A stretch of DNA of 64,000 nucleotides from Mycobacterium sp. 1164966.3 (GTDB taxonomy: Bacteria > Actinomycetota > Actinomycetes > Mycobacteriales > Mycobacteriaceae). Every line of letters begins with the position of its first letter. Position 1 is the first letter of the stretch. Below, piece after piece: positions 28,274-40,033 of the stretch. Under the pieces are notes generated by a model. That model was not told the DNA's origin. It did no database searches and saw nothing but the letters and a program-made list of their open reading frames with translations. The stretch spans positions 62,001 to 126,000 of the forward strand of contig NZ_LZSG01000034.1 in assembly GCF_001665395.1 (NCBI RefSeq). The letters run 5' to 3'. Position numbers and translations under genes: made by a program.

Positions 28274-29289
28274 CGGGAGGTTCCTTTCAGGCTGCCGATC
28301 GAGAGTGAGCCGTCCGCGGAATCGGACGCGGCTGTCGTTGTGGGCGAGGGTGATTGGGGCAGGGGCGGTGGATCGTCGAGGAAGTCGACGGTGGGCGAGA
28401 AGAACATGCCGCCCGTCAGCGCGGTGGAGAAATCCAAAATGCGGTCGGTGTTTCCCGGCGGATCACCGAGGAACATGTTGCGCAACATCCGCTCGGTTAC
28501 CCGTGGCGTGCGCGAATAGCCGATGTAGTAGGTGCCGAACTCGCCTCTGCCGAGCTCGCCAAATGGCATGTTGTGCCGCACAATCTTCAGCTCGGTGCCG
28601 TCGTCGTCGGTGATCACGTTGAGCGCCAGGTGGGAGTTGGCGGGCTTCACGTCATCGTCCATCTCGATGTCTTCGAGTTTGCTCCGGCCGAACGCGCGTT
28701 CTTGCTCGGTGACCGACAAAGATTCCCAGGACGCCATGTCGTGCACATACTTCTGCACGTGCACATAGCATGAGCCCGCGAAGTCGGGATCTTCGTCGCC
28801 GATCGTCGTGGCGCTGACGGCAATTGGGCCGTCGGGGTTCTCGGTTCCGTCGACGAAGCCCAGCAGGTCGCGGTTGTCGAAGTAGCGGAAACCGTGCACC
28901 TCGTCGACAACGGTCACCGCACCGGCCATCGCCTTGAGGATGCGGCCGGCCAGCTCGAAGCAGACGTCCAGGGACTCCGCGCGGATGTGCAACAAGATGT
29001 CGCCCGGCGTGGCCGGAGCGATGTGCCGCGGTCCGGTCAGCGCGACGAACGGGTGTAGCTCGGCGGGTCGTGGACCGGAGAACAGTCGGTCCCAGGCATC
29101 GGAACCGATCGAGAGGATCGCGGACAAGCGCTTGGTCGGATCGCGGAAGCCGATTGCGCGGACCAGACCGGATACGTCGCCCAATGCGTCGTGCACGGTC
29201 GCCTCGCCGCCTTCGTCGATCGTGAGAACAAGGAAGATCGCGGCAGGCGTCAGAGGCGCGAGAATGGGTTGCGGCTGAACCGGAGGCAC
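28270..29289 (-). CDS. Dye-decolourising peroxidase with encapsulin targeting peptide
   Basis: 339 aa, haem peroxidase of the DyP family. The distal GxxDG motif [11 protein letters not shown], axial His in NSHLALN and catalytic Arg exactly 18 residues later (IVRHNMPF) are present. The C-terminus ends [14 protein letters not shown], carrying the [12 protein letters not shown] cargo-loading peptide of encapsulin cargo. GTG 29289 is supported by TAGGGT at 29297-29302, 7 nt upstream, so the transcript is probably leaderless. It is the M. tuberculosis Rv0799c equivalent. Confidence 0.95.
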   Translation of the reverse strand: MPPVQPQPILAPLTPAAIFLVLTIDEGGEATVHDALGDVSGLVRAIGFRDPTKRLSAILSIGSDAWDRLFSGPRPAELHPFVALTGPRHIAPATPGDILLHIRAESLDVCFELAGRILKAMAGAVTVVDEVHGFRYFDNRDLLGFVDGTENPDGPIAVSATTIGDEDPDFAGSCYVHVQKYVHDMASWESLSVTEQERAFGRSKLEDIEMDDDVKPANSHLALNVITDDDGTELKIVRHNMPFGELGRGEFGTYYIGYSRTPRVTERMLRNMFLGDPPGNTDRILDFSTALTGGMFFSPTVDFLDDPPPLPQSPSPTTTAASDSADGSLSIGSLKGTSR

Positions 29290-29296
29290 TCTGCAG

Positions 29297-29302
29297 ACCC
29301 TA
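29297..29302 (-). promoter_or_regulatory. -10 hexamer for the leaderless DyP-encapsulin transcript
   Basis: TAGGGT read on the minus strand lies 7 nt before GTG 29289. It supports both the promoter and the chosen start. Confidence 0.5.
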
Positions 29303-29386
29303 GCGTGGCGACGGCGAGCGCCGGAAGCGGCGAGGGGGACAGCGCGCAACCGGCCCCGGAATGGACCTCGTCGGCCCAGGACAGCC

Positions 29387-30664
29387 ATGATGTTGGACAT
29401 GTCGGCCAGCGCAGCAGGCCTCTGCGAGTTCATCGACGCCTCTCCGTCGCCGTTCCATGCCTGCGCCGCGGTCGCCGCCCGGCTCGAGGAGGCCGGATAC
29501 GCCGAATTGAGCGAGGCGGCCCGCTGGCCTGACCAACCGGGCCGGTACTTCACCCTTCGTGCCGGGTCGCTAGTGGCTTGGAACAGCGAGCGTCCGGACG
29601 GCCCCTTCCGGATCGTCGGAGCGCACACCGACAGCCCGAACCTGCGGGTCAAGCAGCATCCCGATCGATTGATCGCCGGCTGGCGGGTGGTGGCATTGCA
29701 GCCCTACGGAGGTGCGTGGCTCAACTCCTGGCTGGACCGCGACCTGGGCATCAGCGGACGCTTATCCGTGCGGGAGGCGAGTTCGGGTCACGGCGTCACT
29801 CACCGGCTCGTCAGGATCGACGCTCCGATCCTGCGGGTCCCTCAGCTGGCCATCCATCTAGCCGAGGACCGCAAGTCGCTGACATTGGACCCGCAGCGGC
29901 ACGTCAACGCGGTGTGGGGGATTGATGCCGAACTGGGGTCCTTCGTCGATTATGTCGCCGAGCGGGCCGGCGTGGCTCCGGCCGACGTGCTGGCCGCCGA
30001 CCTGATGACGCACGACCTGACGCCGTCGCGAGTGGTCGGTGCCGACGCCAGCCTGCTCAGCGCCCCGCGGCTGGACAACCTGGCTAGTTGCTACGCCGGG
30101 ATGGAGGCGCTGCTGGCCGCCGAGCCACGTGCTGAACTGCCGGTGCTGGCGTTGTTCGACCACGAGGAGGTTGGCTCGTCGTCAGACCACGGCGCGCAGT
30201 CGGACCTGCTGGGCACCGTGCTGGAGCGCGTAGTGCTGGCGGCCGGCGGCAGCCGGGAAGATTTCCTGCGACGGGTCCCGGTTTCGCTGCTGGCCTCGGC
30301 GGACATGGCGCACGCGACGCATCCCAACTACCCGGAGCGGCACGAGCCCGGCCATCTCATCGAGGTCAACGCCGGGCCGGTGCTCAAGGTGCACCCCAAC
30401 CTGCGATACGCCACCGACGGTCGCACGGCGGCTGCGTTCGAGCTGGCCTGTCGACAGGCCGGAGTTCCGTTGCAGCGCTATGAGCACCGCGCCGATTTGC
30501 CGTGTGGCACCACCATCGGCCCGTTGGCCTCGGCCCGGACCGGCATCCCCACCGTCGACGTCGGCGCCGCCCAGCTGGCCATGCATTCCGCACGTGAGGT
30601 CATGGGGGCACAGGACGTGACGGCCTACTCGGCGGCGATGCGCGCGTTCCTATCACCCGAATAG
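29387..30664 (+). CDS. pepC: M18 aspartyl aminopeptidase PepC
   Basis: 425 aa, full length. Metal-binding and catalytic motifs are present: GAHTDSP (about residue 86), [20 protein letters not shown] (Glu metal ligand and catalytic base) and [13 protein letters not shown] near 305. This zinc dodecamer removes acidic residues from peptide N-termini in the cytoplasm. ATG 29387 has AGGA 6 nt upstream; ATG 29399 is an alternative. It is divergent from the DyP gene. Confidence 0.94.
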   Translation: MMLDMSASAAGLCEFIDASPSPFHACAAVAARLEEAGYAELSEAARWPDQPGRYFTLRAGSLVAWNSERPDGPFRIVGAHTDSPNLRVKQHPDRLIAGWRVVALQPYGGAWLNSWLDRDLGISGRLSVREASSGHGVTHRLVRIDAPILRVPQLAIHLAEDRKSLTLDPQRHVNAVWGIDAELGSFVDYVAERAGVAPADVLAADLMTHDLTPSRVVGADASLLSAPRLDNLASCYAGMEALLAAEPRAELPVLALFDHEEVGSSSDHGAQSDLLGTVLERVVLAAGGSREDFLRRVPVSLLASADMAHATHPNYPERHEPGHLIEVNAGPVLKVHPNLRYATDGRTAAAFELACRQAGVPLQRYEHRADLPCGTTIGPLASARTGIPTVDVGAAQLAMHSAREVMGAQDVTAYSAAMRAFLSPE

Positions 30665-30739
30665 CGTCGGCCACGAGCGCGCGCAAAATGCTGGCCCGAA
30701 CGGCGTGTCGTCGTACAAACGCGCACCCTCGCGGCCATC

Positions 30740-30745
30740 TACGAT
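30740..30745 (+). promoter_or_regulatory. -10 hexamer for a leaderless VOC gene
   Basis: TACGAT is 6 nt before ATG 30752, so the message most likely starts at the start codon. No Shine-Dalgarno sequence is seen. Confidence 0.45.
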
Positions 30746-30751
30746 CCGGTT

Positions 30752-31099
30752 ATGGCGCTCAAGGTGGAGATGATCACTTTCGACAGCACTGACCCCGCGA
30801 CGCTGGCCGGTTGGTGGGCCGAAAACTTCGACGGCGAGACCCGCGAGCTGATCCCCGGAGAATTCTTCGCGGTCACTCGATCGAGTGGACCGCGTATCGG
30901 ATTCCAGAAGGTGCCCGATCCAACACCGGGAAAAAACCGTGTGCACCTCGATTTCGGCGCCGATGATGTGGACGCCGAAGTGTCACGTCTGACTGGGGCC
31001 GGAGCCGCGGAGGTCGACCGGCACCGCATCGGTGACAACTTCCGTTGGGTGGTGCTGGCGGACCCGGAGGGCAACCGGTTCTGCGTGGCCGGGCGGTAG
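30752..31099 (+). CDS. VOC/glyoxalase-family protein, Rv0801-like
   Basis: 115 aa with the pattern of a single VOC module pair (IGFQKVPDPTPGKNRVHLDFG and VLADPEGNRFCV). It matches M. tuberculosis Rv0801, of unknown substrate. It is followed 37 nt later by the purL upstream ORF; the GNAT gene I expect here from M. tuberculosis (Rv0802c) is absent. Confidence 0.8.
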   Translation: MALKVEMITFDSTDPATLAGWWAENFDGETRELIPGEFFAVTRSSGPRIGFQKVPDPTPGKNRVHLDFGADDVDAEVSRLTGAGAAEVDRHRIGDNFRWVVLADPEGNRFCVAGR

Positions 31100-31123
31100 C
31101 GCGCTCACCGCGGCGGCCCGACC

Positions 31124-34056
<2,933 letters not shown>

Positions 34057-34068
34057 GCTTTCTCTGCT

Positions 34069-34464
34069 ATGGCCGCCCGAGATCGCGTCGATCCGACAAA
34101 GACTCGAGAGGCCGTGCTGGCCATTGCGGATTGGCTGCGCGACGTGACCCGCCCGGCGCCCGAGCGCGCTGCGCTGGCGACCGCGGTTCGGCTCACCGCC
34201 CGCACCCTTGCGGCGCTCGCGCCCGGCGCCAGCGTCGAGGTCCGCGTACCGCCGTTCGTCGCCGTGCAATGTGTCTCCGGACCCAGGCACACCCGCGGAA
34301 CACCGCCCAACGTCGTCGAAACCGATGCGCGAACCTGGCTGCTGCTGGTTACCGGGCTGTCATCACTGGCGCAGGCAAAGGCCACCGGAACGCTCACGCT
34401 TTCCGGCTCGCGGGCCGGTGAAATCGAACACTGGCTGCCGCTGTTCGATGTGGGCAGAATATAA
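34069..34464 (+). CDS. SCP-like sterol carrier family protein, Rv0807-like
   Basis: 131 aa, containing the pattern of the bacterial SCP-ortholog domain: an N-terminal helical pair and a beta-rich part ending in the SGSRAGEIEHWLPLFDV segment. It matches M. tuberculosis Rv0807 just before purF. A TAGGCT hexamer 9 nt upstream (34054-34059) suggests an almost leaderless transcript. In M. tuberculosis two genes (Rv0805, cpsY) lie between it and the Rv0804 gene; here only 12 nt separate them. Confidence 0.72.
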   Translation: MAARDRVDPTKTREAVLAIADWLRDVTRPAPERAALATAVRLTARTLAALAPGASVEVRVPPFVAVQCVSGPRHTRGTPPNVVETDARTWLLLVTGLSSLAQAKATGTLTLSGSRAGEIEHWLPLFDVGRI

Positions 34465-34550
34465 CCCTGAACTGCAGGTTTAGGGTCGCAGAAGGGAATT
34501 TCGGGCGCCCAACACGCGTGCCTGATTCGGCGGTGGACAGGTCGTGGCCG

Positions 34551-34556
34551 TAGACT
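34551..34556 (+). promoter_or_regulatory. Putative -10 for purF
   Basis: TAGACT fits the mycobacterial -10 and would give a transcription start near 34564, leaving a 33-nt leader with AGGGAG (34581-34586) before GTG 34597. Confidence 0.4.
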
Positions 34557-34596
34557 CCGTTACGTCACTAACCGCGCCCCAGGGAGCCGCCAAGCC

Positions 34597-36123
34597 GTGA
34601 CCGTCCCGCAACCCGAGCAAGACCTGAACGCGCCTCGCGAAGAATGTGGTGTATTCGGGGTCTGGGCCCCCGGTGAAGAAGTAGCCAAACTCACCTACTA
34701 CGGCCTCTACGCGTTGCAGCATCGCGGCCAGGAGGCCGCGGGCATCGCCGTCGCCGACGGATCCCAGGTGCTGGTCTTCAAAGACCTCGGCCTGGTCAGC
34801 CAGGTGTTCGACGAGCAAACGCTGGCCGCCATGGAAGGCCACGTCGCCATCGGGCACTGCCGGTACTCGACCACCGGCGACACCACCTGGGAAAACGCTC
34901 AGCCCGTTTTCCGCAACACCGCGGCCGGAACCGGCGTTGCGTTGGGGCACAACGGAAATCTGGTCAACACCGCCGAGCTCGCCGCACGTGCCCGCGACGC
35001 GGGACTGATCGCCAGGCGCTGCCCGGCCCCGGCTACGACGGACTCCGACATCCTGGGCGCGTTACTGGCCCACGGCGCCGCCGATTCCTCGCTGGAACAG
35101 GCGGCGCTGGAGTTACTACCGACCGTGCGCGGCGCGTTCTGCCTGACATTCATGGACGAGAACACGCTGTATGCCTGCCGGGATCCGCATGGGGTACGCC
35201 CGCTGTCGCTCGGACGGCTGGACCGCGGCTGGGTGGTGGCCTCCGAAACCGCGGCGCTCGACATCGTCGGCGCCTCCTTCGTCCGCGACATCGAGCCGGG
35301 CGAGCTGCTGGCGATCGACGCCGACGGCGTGCGTTCCACCCGCTTCGCCAATCCCACACCCAAGGGCTGCGTCTTCGAATACGTCTATCTGGCCCGTCCC
35401 GACAGCACGCTGGCCGGCCGGTCGGTGCATGCTGCCCGGCTGGAGATCGGCCGGCGTCTCGCCCGCGAATGCCCGGTCGAGGCCGACCTGGTCATTGGTG
35501 TGCCGGAATCCGGCACCCCCGCCGCGGTGGGATACGCGCAGGAGTCCGGCATCCCCTACGGGCAGGGCCTGATGAAGAACGCCTACGTCGGCCGCACCTT
35601 CATCCAGCCGTCCCAAACCATCCGACAGCTGGGTATCCGGCTGAAGCTCAACCCGCTGCGCGAGATAATCCGCGGCAAGCGGCTCATCGTCGTCGATGAC
35701 TCGATCGTGCGCGGGAACACCCAGCGCGCGCTGGTGCGGATGCTGCGCGAAGCGGGTGCCGTCGAGGTCCATGTGCGCATCGCGTCGCCGCCGGTGAAGT
35801 GGCCCTGCTTCTACGGCATCGACTTCCCGTCACCGGCTGAGCTGATCGCCAACGCCGTCGAAGACAAGGGCGAGATGCTCGAAGCGGTACGCCATGCCAT
35901 CAACGCCGACACGTTGGGCTACATCTCCCTGCGCGGTCTGATCGCGGCCACCGAGCAACCCGCCTCGCGACTGTGCTGCGCGTGCTTCGACGGCACATAT
36001 CCCATCGAGCTGCCCAGCGAGACCGCGCTGGGCAAGAATGTCATCGAACACATGCTGGCCAATGCCGCACGCGGAGTGGGCCTGGACGACCTGGCGCCCG
36101 ACGACGTGCCGGTCAGTCGCTGA
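34597..36123 (+). CDS. purF: Amidophosphoribosyltransferase PurF
   Basis: 508 aa. The N-terminal propeptide ends before Cys17 in EECGVFGVW, the glutaminase nucleophile after processing. PRPP-binding RLIVVDDSIVRGNT is at about residue 365. The C-terminal cysteines (RLCCACFDGTYP) point to the Fe-S form found in Bacillus-type PurF. It catalyses the first committed step, PRPP plus glutamine to phosphoribosylamine. GTG start has an RBS 10 nt upstream. A short reading frame at 34544-34600 overlaps its GTG, which I do not call. Confidence 0.96.
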   Translation: MTVPQPEQDLNAPREECGVFGVWAPGEEVAKLTYYGLYALQHRGQEAAGIAVADGSQVLVFKDLGLVSQVFDEQTLAAMEGHVAIGHCRYSTTGDTTWENAQPVFRNTAAGTGVALGHNGNLVNTAELAARARDAGLIARRCPAPATTDSDILGALLAHGAADSSLEQAALELLPTVRGAFCLTFMDENTLYACRDPHGVRPLSLGRLDRGWVVASETAALDIVGASFVRDIEPGELLAIDADGVRSTRFANPTPKGCVFEYVYLARPDSTLAGRSVHAARLEIGRRLARECPVEADLVIGVPESGTPAAVGYAQESGIPYGQGLMKNAYVGRTFIQPSQTIRQLGIRLKLNPLREIIRGKRLIVVDDSIVRGNTQRALVRMLREAGAVEVHVRIASPPVKWPCFYGIDFPSPAELIANAVEDKGEMLEAVRHAINADTLGYISLRGLIAATEQPASRLCCACFDGTYPIELPSETALGKNVIEHMLANAARGVGLDDLAPDDVPVSR

Positions 36124-36193
36124 CAAGAACTAACTTGGCGCTGAAAGTGGTTTGCTCCCGGCGGATGCGTGCCGCCCGGTAGCCTTTATCGCG

Positions 36194-37279
36194 ATGACGG
36201 ATCCCGCAAAAAGCTCCGGAAGAGGCCAGGGCATCACCTACGCGTCGGCGGGGGTGGACATCGAAGCCGGTGATCGCGCCGTCGAATTGTTCAAGCCGCT
36301 GGCGGGAAGGGCGACCAGACCCGAGGTGCGCGGCGGGCTGGGCGGATTCGCCGGCCTGTTCGCGCTGCGCGGCGACTACCGCGAACCGGTGCTGGCGGCC
36401 TCCACCGACGGTGTCGGTACCAAGCTGGCCGTCGCGCAGGCGATGGACAAGCACGACACCGTCGGCCTCGACCTGGTCGCGATGGTGGTCGACGATCTGG
36501 TGGTCTGCGGCGCCGAGCCGCTTTTCCTGCAGGACTACATCGCAGTCGGCCGAACGGTGCCGGAACGACTGAGCGCCATCGTCAGTGGCATCGCCGAAGG
36601 GTGCGTGCGGGCGGGCTGTGCGCTGCTGGGGGGCGAGACGGCCGAACACCCCGGCCTGATGGAACCCGACCACTACGACATCTCGGCCACGGGAGTCGGC
36701 GTGGTGGAGGCCGACGACGTCCTGGGCCCCGACCGCGTCAGACCCGGTGACGTCATCATCGCGATGGGCTCGTCGGGATTGCATTCCAACGGGTATTCGC
36801 TGGCCCGCTCGGTTCTGCTGGAGATCGACCGGATGAACCTGGCCGGCTATGTGGAGGAGTTCGGCCGCACCTTGGGCGAGGAGTTGCTGGAACCCACCCG
36901 CATCTACGCCAAAGACTGCCTGGCGCTTGCCGCCGAAACCCACGTCCGCACGTTCTGCCACGTCACCGGTGGAGGAGTGGCCGGCAACCTGCAACGCGTC
37001 ATCCCGCACGGGTTGGTGGCCGAAATCGACCGCGGCACCTGGACGCCCGCACCGGTGTTCGCCATGATCGCCCAGCGTGGCCGGGTCAGGCGTGAGGAGA
37101 TGGAGAAGACGTTCAACATGGGCGTGGGGATGATCGCCGTCGTCGCGCCCGAGGACACCGATCGAGCTCTGGCGATCTTGACCGCCCGGCACTTGGACTG
37201 CTGGGTGCTGGGAACCGTGGCCAAAGGCGGAAAAGAAGGCCCGCGCGCCAAACTGGTGGGACAACACCCGAGGTTCTGA
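36194..37279 (+). CDS. purM: AIR synthetase PurM
   Basis: 361 aa. MTDPAKSSG start with the conserved GITYASAGVDIEAGD, STDGVGTKL and ALLGGETAEHPGL motifs. It closes FGAM to AIR with ATP. TAGCCT (36180-36185) is 8 nt before the ATG, so the message may be nearly leaderless. It follows purF by 70 bp. The in-frame upstream ATG at 36152 is not preferred. Confidence 0.95.
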   Translation: MTDPAKSSGRGQGITYASAGVDIEAGDRAVELFKPLAGRATRPEVRGGLGGFAGLFALRGDYREPVLAASTDGVGTKLAVAQAMDKHDTVGLDLVAMVVDDLVVCGAEPLFLQDYIAVGRTVPERLSAIVSGIAEGCVRAGCALLGGETAEHPGLMEPDHYDISATGVGVVEADDVLGPDRVRPGDVIIAMGSSGLHSNGYSLARSVLLEIDRMNLAGYVEEFGRTLGEELLEPTRIYAKDCLALAAETHVRTFCHVTGGGVAGNLQRVIPHGLVAEIDRGTWTPAPVFAMIAQRGRVRREEMEKTFNMGVGMIAVVAPEDTDRALAILTARHLDCWVLGTVAKGGKEGPRAKLVGQHPRF

Positions 37280-37352
37280 GCGCTGGCTGTCAGAACTATA
37301 CGGAATTCAGGGCGCCGACGCGCCTCGCATCGGCAGGGACAAGTGCGAAGGG

Positions 37353-37538
37353 TTAGCGGCGCCAGTGCGGTTCGTCATCCCACGCGTCGTCTGGGCTGTC
37401 GCCATCCAGATCGTTGGAATCGTCGGCACCCGTTCCGGACAGCTCGCGCTGGAGCCGTTGGAAGTCGGTCTGCGGGGAGCTGTACTTAAGTTCTCGAGCA
37501 ACCTTGGTCTGCTTTGCCTTAGCCCGGCCGCGGCCCAT
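37353..37538 (-). CDS. DUF3073 small conserved protein
   Basis: 61 aa, beginning MGRGRAKAKQTKVARELKYSS with an acidic C-terminus (DDSNDLDGDSPDD). This is the actinobacterial DUF3073 family (M. tuberculosis Rv0810c); function is unknown, though the basic head and acidic tail suggest a nucleic-acid or protein-binding role. Confidence 0.85.
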   Translation of the reverse strand: MGRGRAKAKQTKVARELKYSSPQTDFQRLQRELSGTGADDSNDLDGDSPDDAWDDEPHWRR

Positions 37539-37685
37539 GGGGGAACCCCCTCGCGCAATAACGGAGCGGCCTAAAGTAGGCGGCTCCGATCTCTGGTGTC
37601 GTTTATTGTCCTGCCGACAGTTTACCGTGCCTCACGGTTAGACGTCGGTGACCCCTGTCCGCCGTGTGGTGGACCTTGTAGTCAA

Positions 37686-38783
37686 TCATCGCCTACCACT
37701 CCGCAACCGTTCAACAGCCAGTCTGCCCGCGCCGACCCCGTCCGCAGGCGGCAGCGAGTCCGCGTCGATCGCCGCGGCGACGAATTCGTTTTCCGGGCCT
37801 ACCGGCCCGATCGCTAGCTCGGTGTCGGCTGGTAGCCCTCGTTTGACGAGTGCCAGCGCCACCGGACCGAGATCCACGTGCTCGACGACTGTGCCCAGGC
37901 GCCCGACAGCGCGACCGCCGGCCAGTACCGGGGCACCGGTGGATGGCCTTTCCACAGAGCCGTCGAGGTGCAGCAATACCAGCATGCGAGGCGGTTTGCC
38001 GAGATTTTGCACCCGCGCGACGGTCTCTTGGCCGCGATAGCAGCCCTTGTCAAGGTGGACCGCCGCGCCGATCCAACCCACTTCGTGGGGGATGGTGCGC
38101 TCGTCGGTGTCGACGCCAAGGCGCGGGCGCAGTGCCGTGACCCGATGCGCCTCATAGGCCCACACGCCTGCCGGTCGGACTCCCGCCCGCGTCAAACGCT
38201 GCTTCCAATCGGCGCACTGGTCACGCGCGACCAGCATGTCCAGTTCGAGTTGGTCGACGGGGGAATCTGGCGTTCGGCGGATGAACCCACCGCCGGGCAG
38301 TGGAACTGCGGTTGTTTCGGTGGGTAGCTCGTCCAGCCCCAGCGCCTCTAGCACGGCCGGGTCGGACAACCGCGGTCCCAGCAGCGACAGCACCGACATG
38401 TCCGCGGTGTCCGGGGTGACGTCGGACCAGAACACCATCTTGCGCAGGTAAGCCAGCAACGGTTCGCCGCGCCAAGGCTCGGTGTCCAGATACGTGGTGC
38501 CGTCCAGCTCGGTTTGGATCCAGTGATCCTCAACGCGGCCTTGGCCGTCCAGGCTGAGATTCTGCGTGCTGGCGCCATCGGAAAGTTCCGAGACGTGCTG
38601 CGTCGAGATGTTGTGCAACCAAGCCTGCCGGTCACCCCCGGCCAACGTGAGCACCGCGCGGTGCGAGCGGTCCACCAGCACGGCGCCGGTCTCTGCCGCA
38701 CGCTGCTCGCCCAGCGGATCGCCGTAATGCCAAATCGAGCCGGCGTCGGGTCCGGGATCGGGTGCAGGCACTGCGTGGTTCAC
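37686..38783 (-). CDS. ygfZ: Folate-binding YgfZ/aminomethyltransferase-like protein
   Basis: 365 aa. The C-terminal signature KGCYRGQETVARV is the YgfZ motif (K-x-C-Y-x-G-Q-E). Members bind tetrahydrofolate and help Fe-S cluster enzyme assembly. It matches M. tuberculosis Rv0811c. It is divergent from pabC, another folate-linked gene, and the spacer has a 13-bp inverted repeat. Confidence 0.88.
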   Translation of the reverse strand: MNHAVPAPDPGPDAGSIWHYGDPLGEQRAAETGAVLVDRSHRAVLTLAGGDRQAWLHNISTQHVSELSDGASTQNLSLDGQGRVEDHWIQTELDGTTYLDTEPWRGEPLLAYLRKMVFWSDVTPDTADMSVLSLLGPRLSDPAVLEALGLDELPTETTAVPLPGGGFIRRTPDSPVDQLELDMLVARDQCADWKQRLTRAGVRPAGVWAYEAHRVTALRPRLGVDTDERTIPHEVGWIGAAVHLDKGCYRGQETVARVQNLGKPPRMLVLLHLDGSVERPSTGAPVLAGGRAVGRLGTVVEHVDLGPVALALVKRGLPADTELAIGPVGPENEFVAAAIDADSLPPADGVGAGRLAVERLRSGRR

Positions 38784-38823
38784 GTCTCAACTCTACGGAT
38801 TGGGCGCCGCGGCCCCGGCCCGC

Positions 38824-38879
38824 CGAGCGTGAAGCCAGCTTCACGATGGGCGACGAGCGTGCGGCCGGCTTCACGCTCG
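38824..38879. repeat. Inverted repeat between ygfZ and pabC
   Basis: Perfect 13-nt arms CGAGCGTGAAGCC (38824-38836) and GGCTTCACGCTCG (38867-38879), with an additional short palindrome (GTGAAGC-CA-GCTTCAC) that overlaps the left arm. The layout resembles a repeat element rather than a simple operator. Confidence 0.5.
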
Positions 38880-38912
38880 CGGCTCGTTCGAAGGCCGTTA
38901 GGCTGCTAATCA

Positions 38913-39788
38913 ATGACTAAGCAAGGCGTCGTTGTCACGCTCGCGGGCGAGATCGTCGCTCCCGGAACGCCGTTGTTGTCCGCCGACGACCTCGCCGCCG
39001 TGCGTGGCGACGGAGTTTTCGAGACGCTGCTGGTGCGCGGCGGCCGGGCCTGTCTGGTCGAGCCGCATCTGCAGCGGCTGACCCAATCGGCCAGGTACCT
39101 GGATCTGCCCGAACCCGACCTGCCGCAGTGGCGGCGCGCCATCGAGACGGCTACGCAGCGGTGGGCAGCAAGCACCGCTGACGAAGGTGCGCTGCGGTTG
39201 ATCTACAGCCGCGGCCGCGAGAGCGGTTCCGCCCCGACCGCCTACGTGATGATCAACGCGGTCCCTGAGCGAGTGGCGGCCGTGCGGCGCAACGGCGTGT
39301 CGGCGGTGACGCTGGATCGCGGGCTCCCAGCGGTCGGCGCCGATGCGATGCCCTGGCTGCTCGCCGGCGCCAAGACCCTGTCCTACGCGGTCAACATGGC
39401 CGCGTTGCGCCACGCCGCCCGGCAGGGCGCCGGCGACGTCATCTTCGTCAGTTCCGACGGTTACCTCCTGGAAGGACCGCGCTCGACGGTGGTGATCGCC
39501 ACCGTTGACGGCGATACTCCGTGCCTGCTGACGCCACCACCGTGGTATCCGATCCTGCGCGGCACCACGCAGCAGGCGCTCTTCGAGGTGGCCCGCCCTA
39601 AAGGGTACGACTGCGACTACCGTGCCCTGCGGAAAGCCGACCTTCTTGCCGCACAAGGCATCTGGCTTATCTCGAGCATGACCCTGGCCGCCCGCGTACA
39701 CACCCTCGAGGGTCGGCTGCTGCCCCCTTCGCCGATGGCCGCAGAATTCAGCGCGCTGATCGACGCCGCGATCATCAGCGACCGCTGA
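38913..39788 (+). CDS. pabC: Aminodeoxychorismate lyase/branched-chain-type aminotransferase
   Basis: 291 aa, fold-type IV PLP enzyme. The PLP Lys lies in LLAGAKTLSYAVN. DGVFETLLVRGG and LRLIYSRGRES are substrate-side motifs. The equivalent M. tuberculosis Rv0812 is known as aminodeoxychorismate lyase with D-amino-acid transaminase activity, which gives p-aminobenzoate for folate. TAGGCT 8 nt before the ATG suggests a near-leaderless transcript. Confidence 0.85.
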   Translation: MTKQGVVVTLAGEIVAPGTPLLSADDLAAVRGDGVFETLLVRGGRACLVEPHLQRLTQSARYLDLPEPDLPQWRRAIETATQRWAASTADEGALRLIYSRGRESGSAPTAYVMINAVPERVAAVRRNGVSAVTLDRGLPAVGADAMPWLLAGAKTLSYAVNMAALRHAARQGAGDVIFVSSDGYLLEGPRSTVVIATVDGDTPCLLTPPPWYPILRGTTQQALFEVARPKGYDCDYRALRKADLLAAQGIWLISSMTLAARVHTLEGRLLPPSPMAAEFSALIDAAIISDR

Positions 39789-39822
39789 CGCCGAATCCTG
39801 TTGAGACATAGCAGGAGAGCAG

Positions 39823-40011
39823 GTACGGTCGGCCGTACACAAGGAAGGAGGTGGTCCGCGAAATTGTTAGCTTCATGGACATGTGAGGTGGCTGCGCGCT
39901 AGCACCACTGGCTCGGAGAAGCTAGCAGCCAACGCGCGCTGGCGAATTCCCCGCAGCCACCCGGCCCCCGAGCTTCCGGTCTTGTCCAACCAGGAGCTTC
40001 GCTCGGGGGCC
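39823..40011 (+). ncRNA. Candidate structured RNA with a short upstream ORF
   Basis: In order: palindrome GTACGG-TCGG-CCGTAC (39823-39838), a strong Shine-Dalgarno AAGGAAGGAGG, an 11-codon ORF, a perfect 10-bp stem (GGTGGCTGCG at 39887-39896 with CGCAGCCACC at 39952-39961), a pair of GCTAGC motifs (39898-39903, 39921-39926) inside it, and an 11-bp terminator-like stem (GGCCCCCGAGC at 39963-39973, GCTCGGGGGCC at 40001-40011). No U-tract follows, and the stem also lies downstream of the opposite-strand gene. I do not recognise the RNA family. Confidence 0.4.
39851..39886 (+). CDS. Short ORF MVREIVSFMDM in the candidate RNA
   Basis: GTG 39851 to TGA 39886 encodes 11 residues directly after AAGGAAGGAG, an unusually strong ribosome-binding signal for so short an ORF. 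The stop is followed at once by the left side of a long stem. This looks like a regulatory leader peptide, but no gene follows on this strand. Confidence 0.35.
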   Translation: MVREIVSFMDM

Positions 40012-40033
40012 GCTCCATGTCTGGACGGCCGCG

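Noticed and set aside
34544..34600. 18-codon frame overlapping the purF GTG (GTGA)
   Set aside because: No -10 fits its start; the likely transcript start at about 34564 lies inside it, so it cannot be translated from its GTG.
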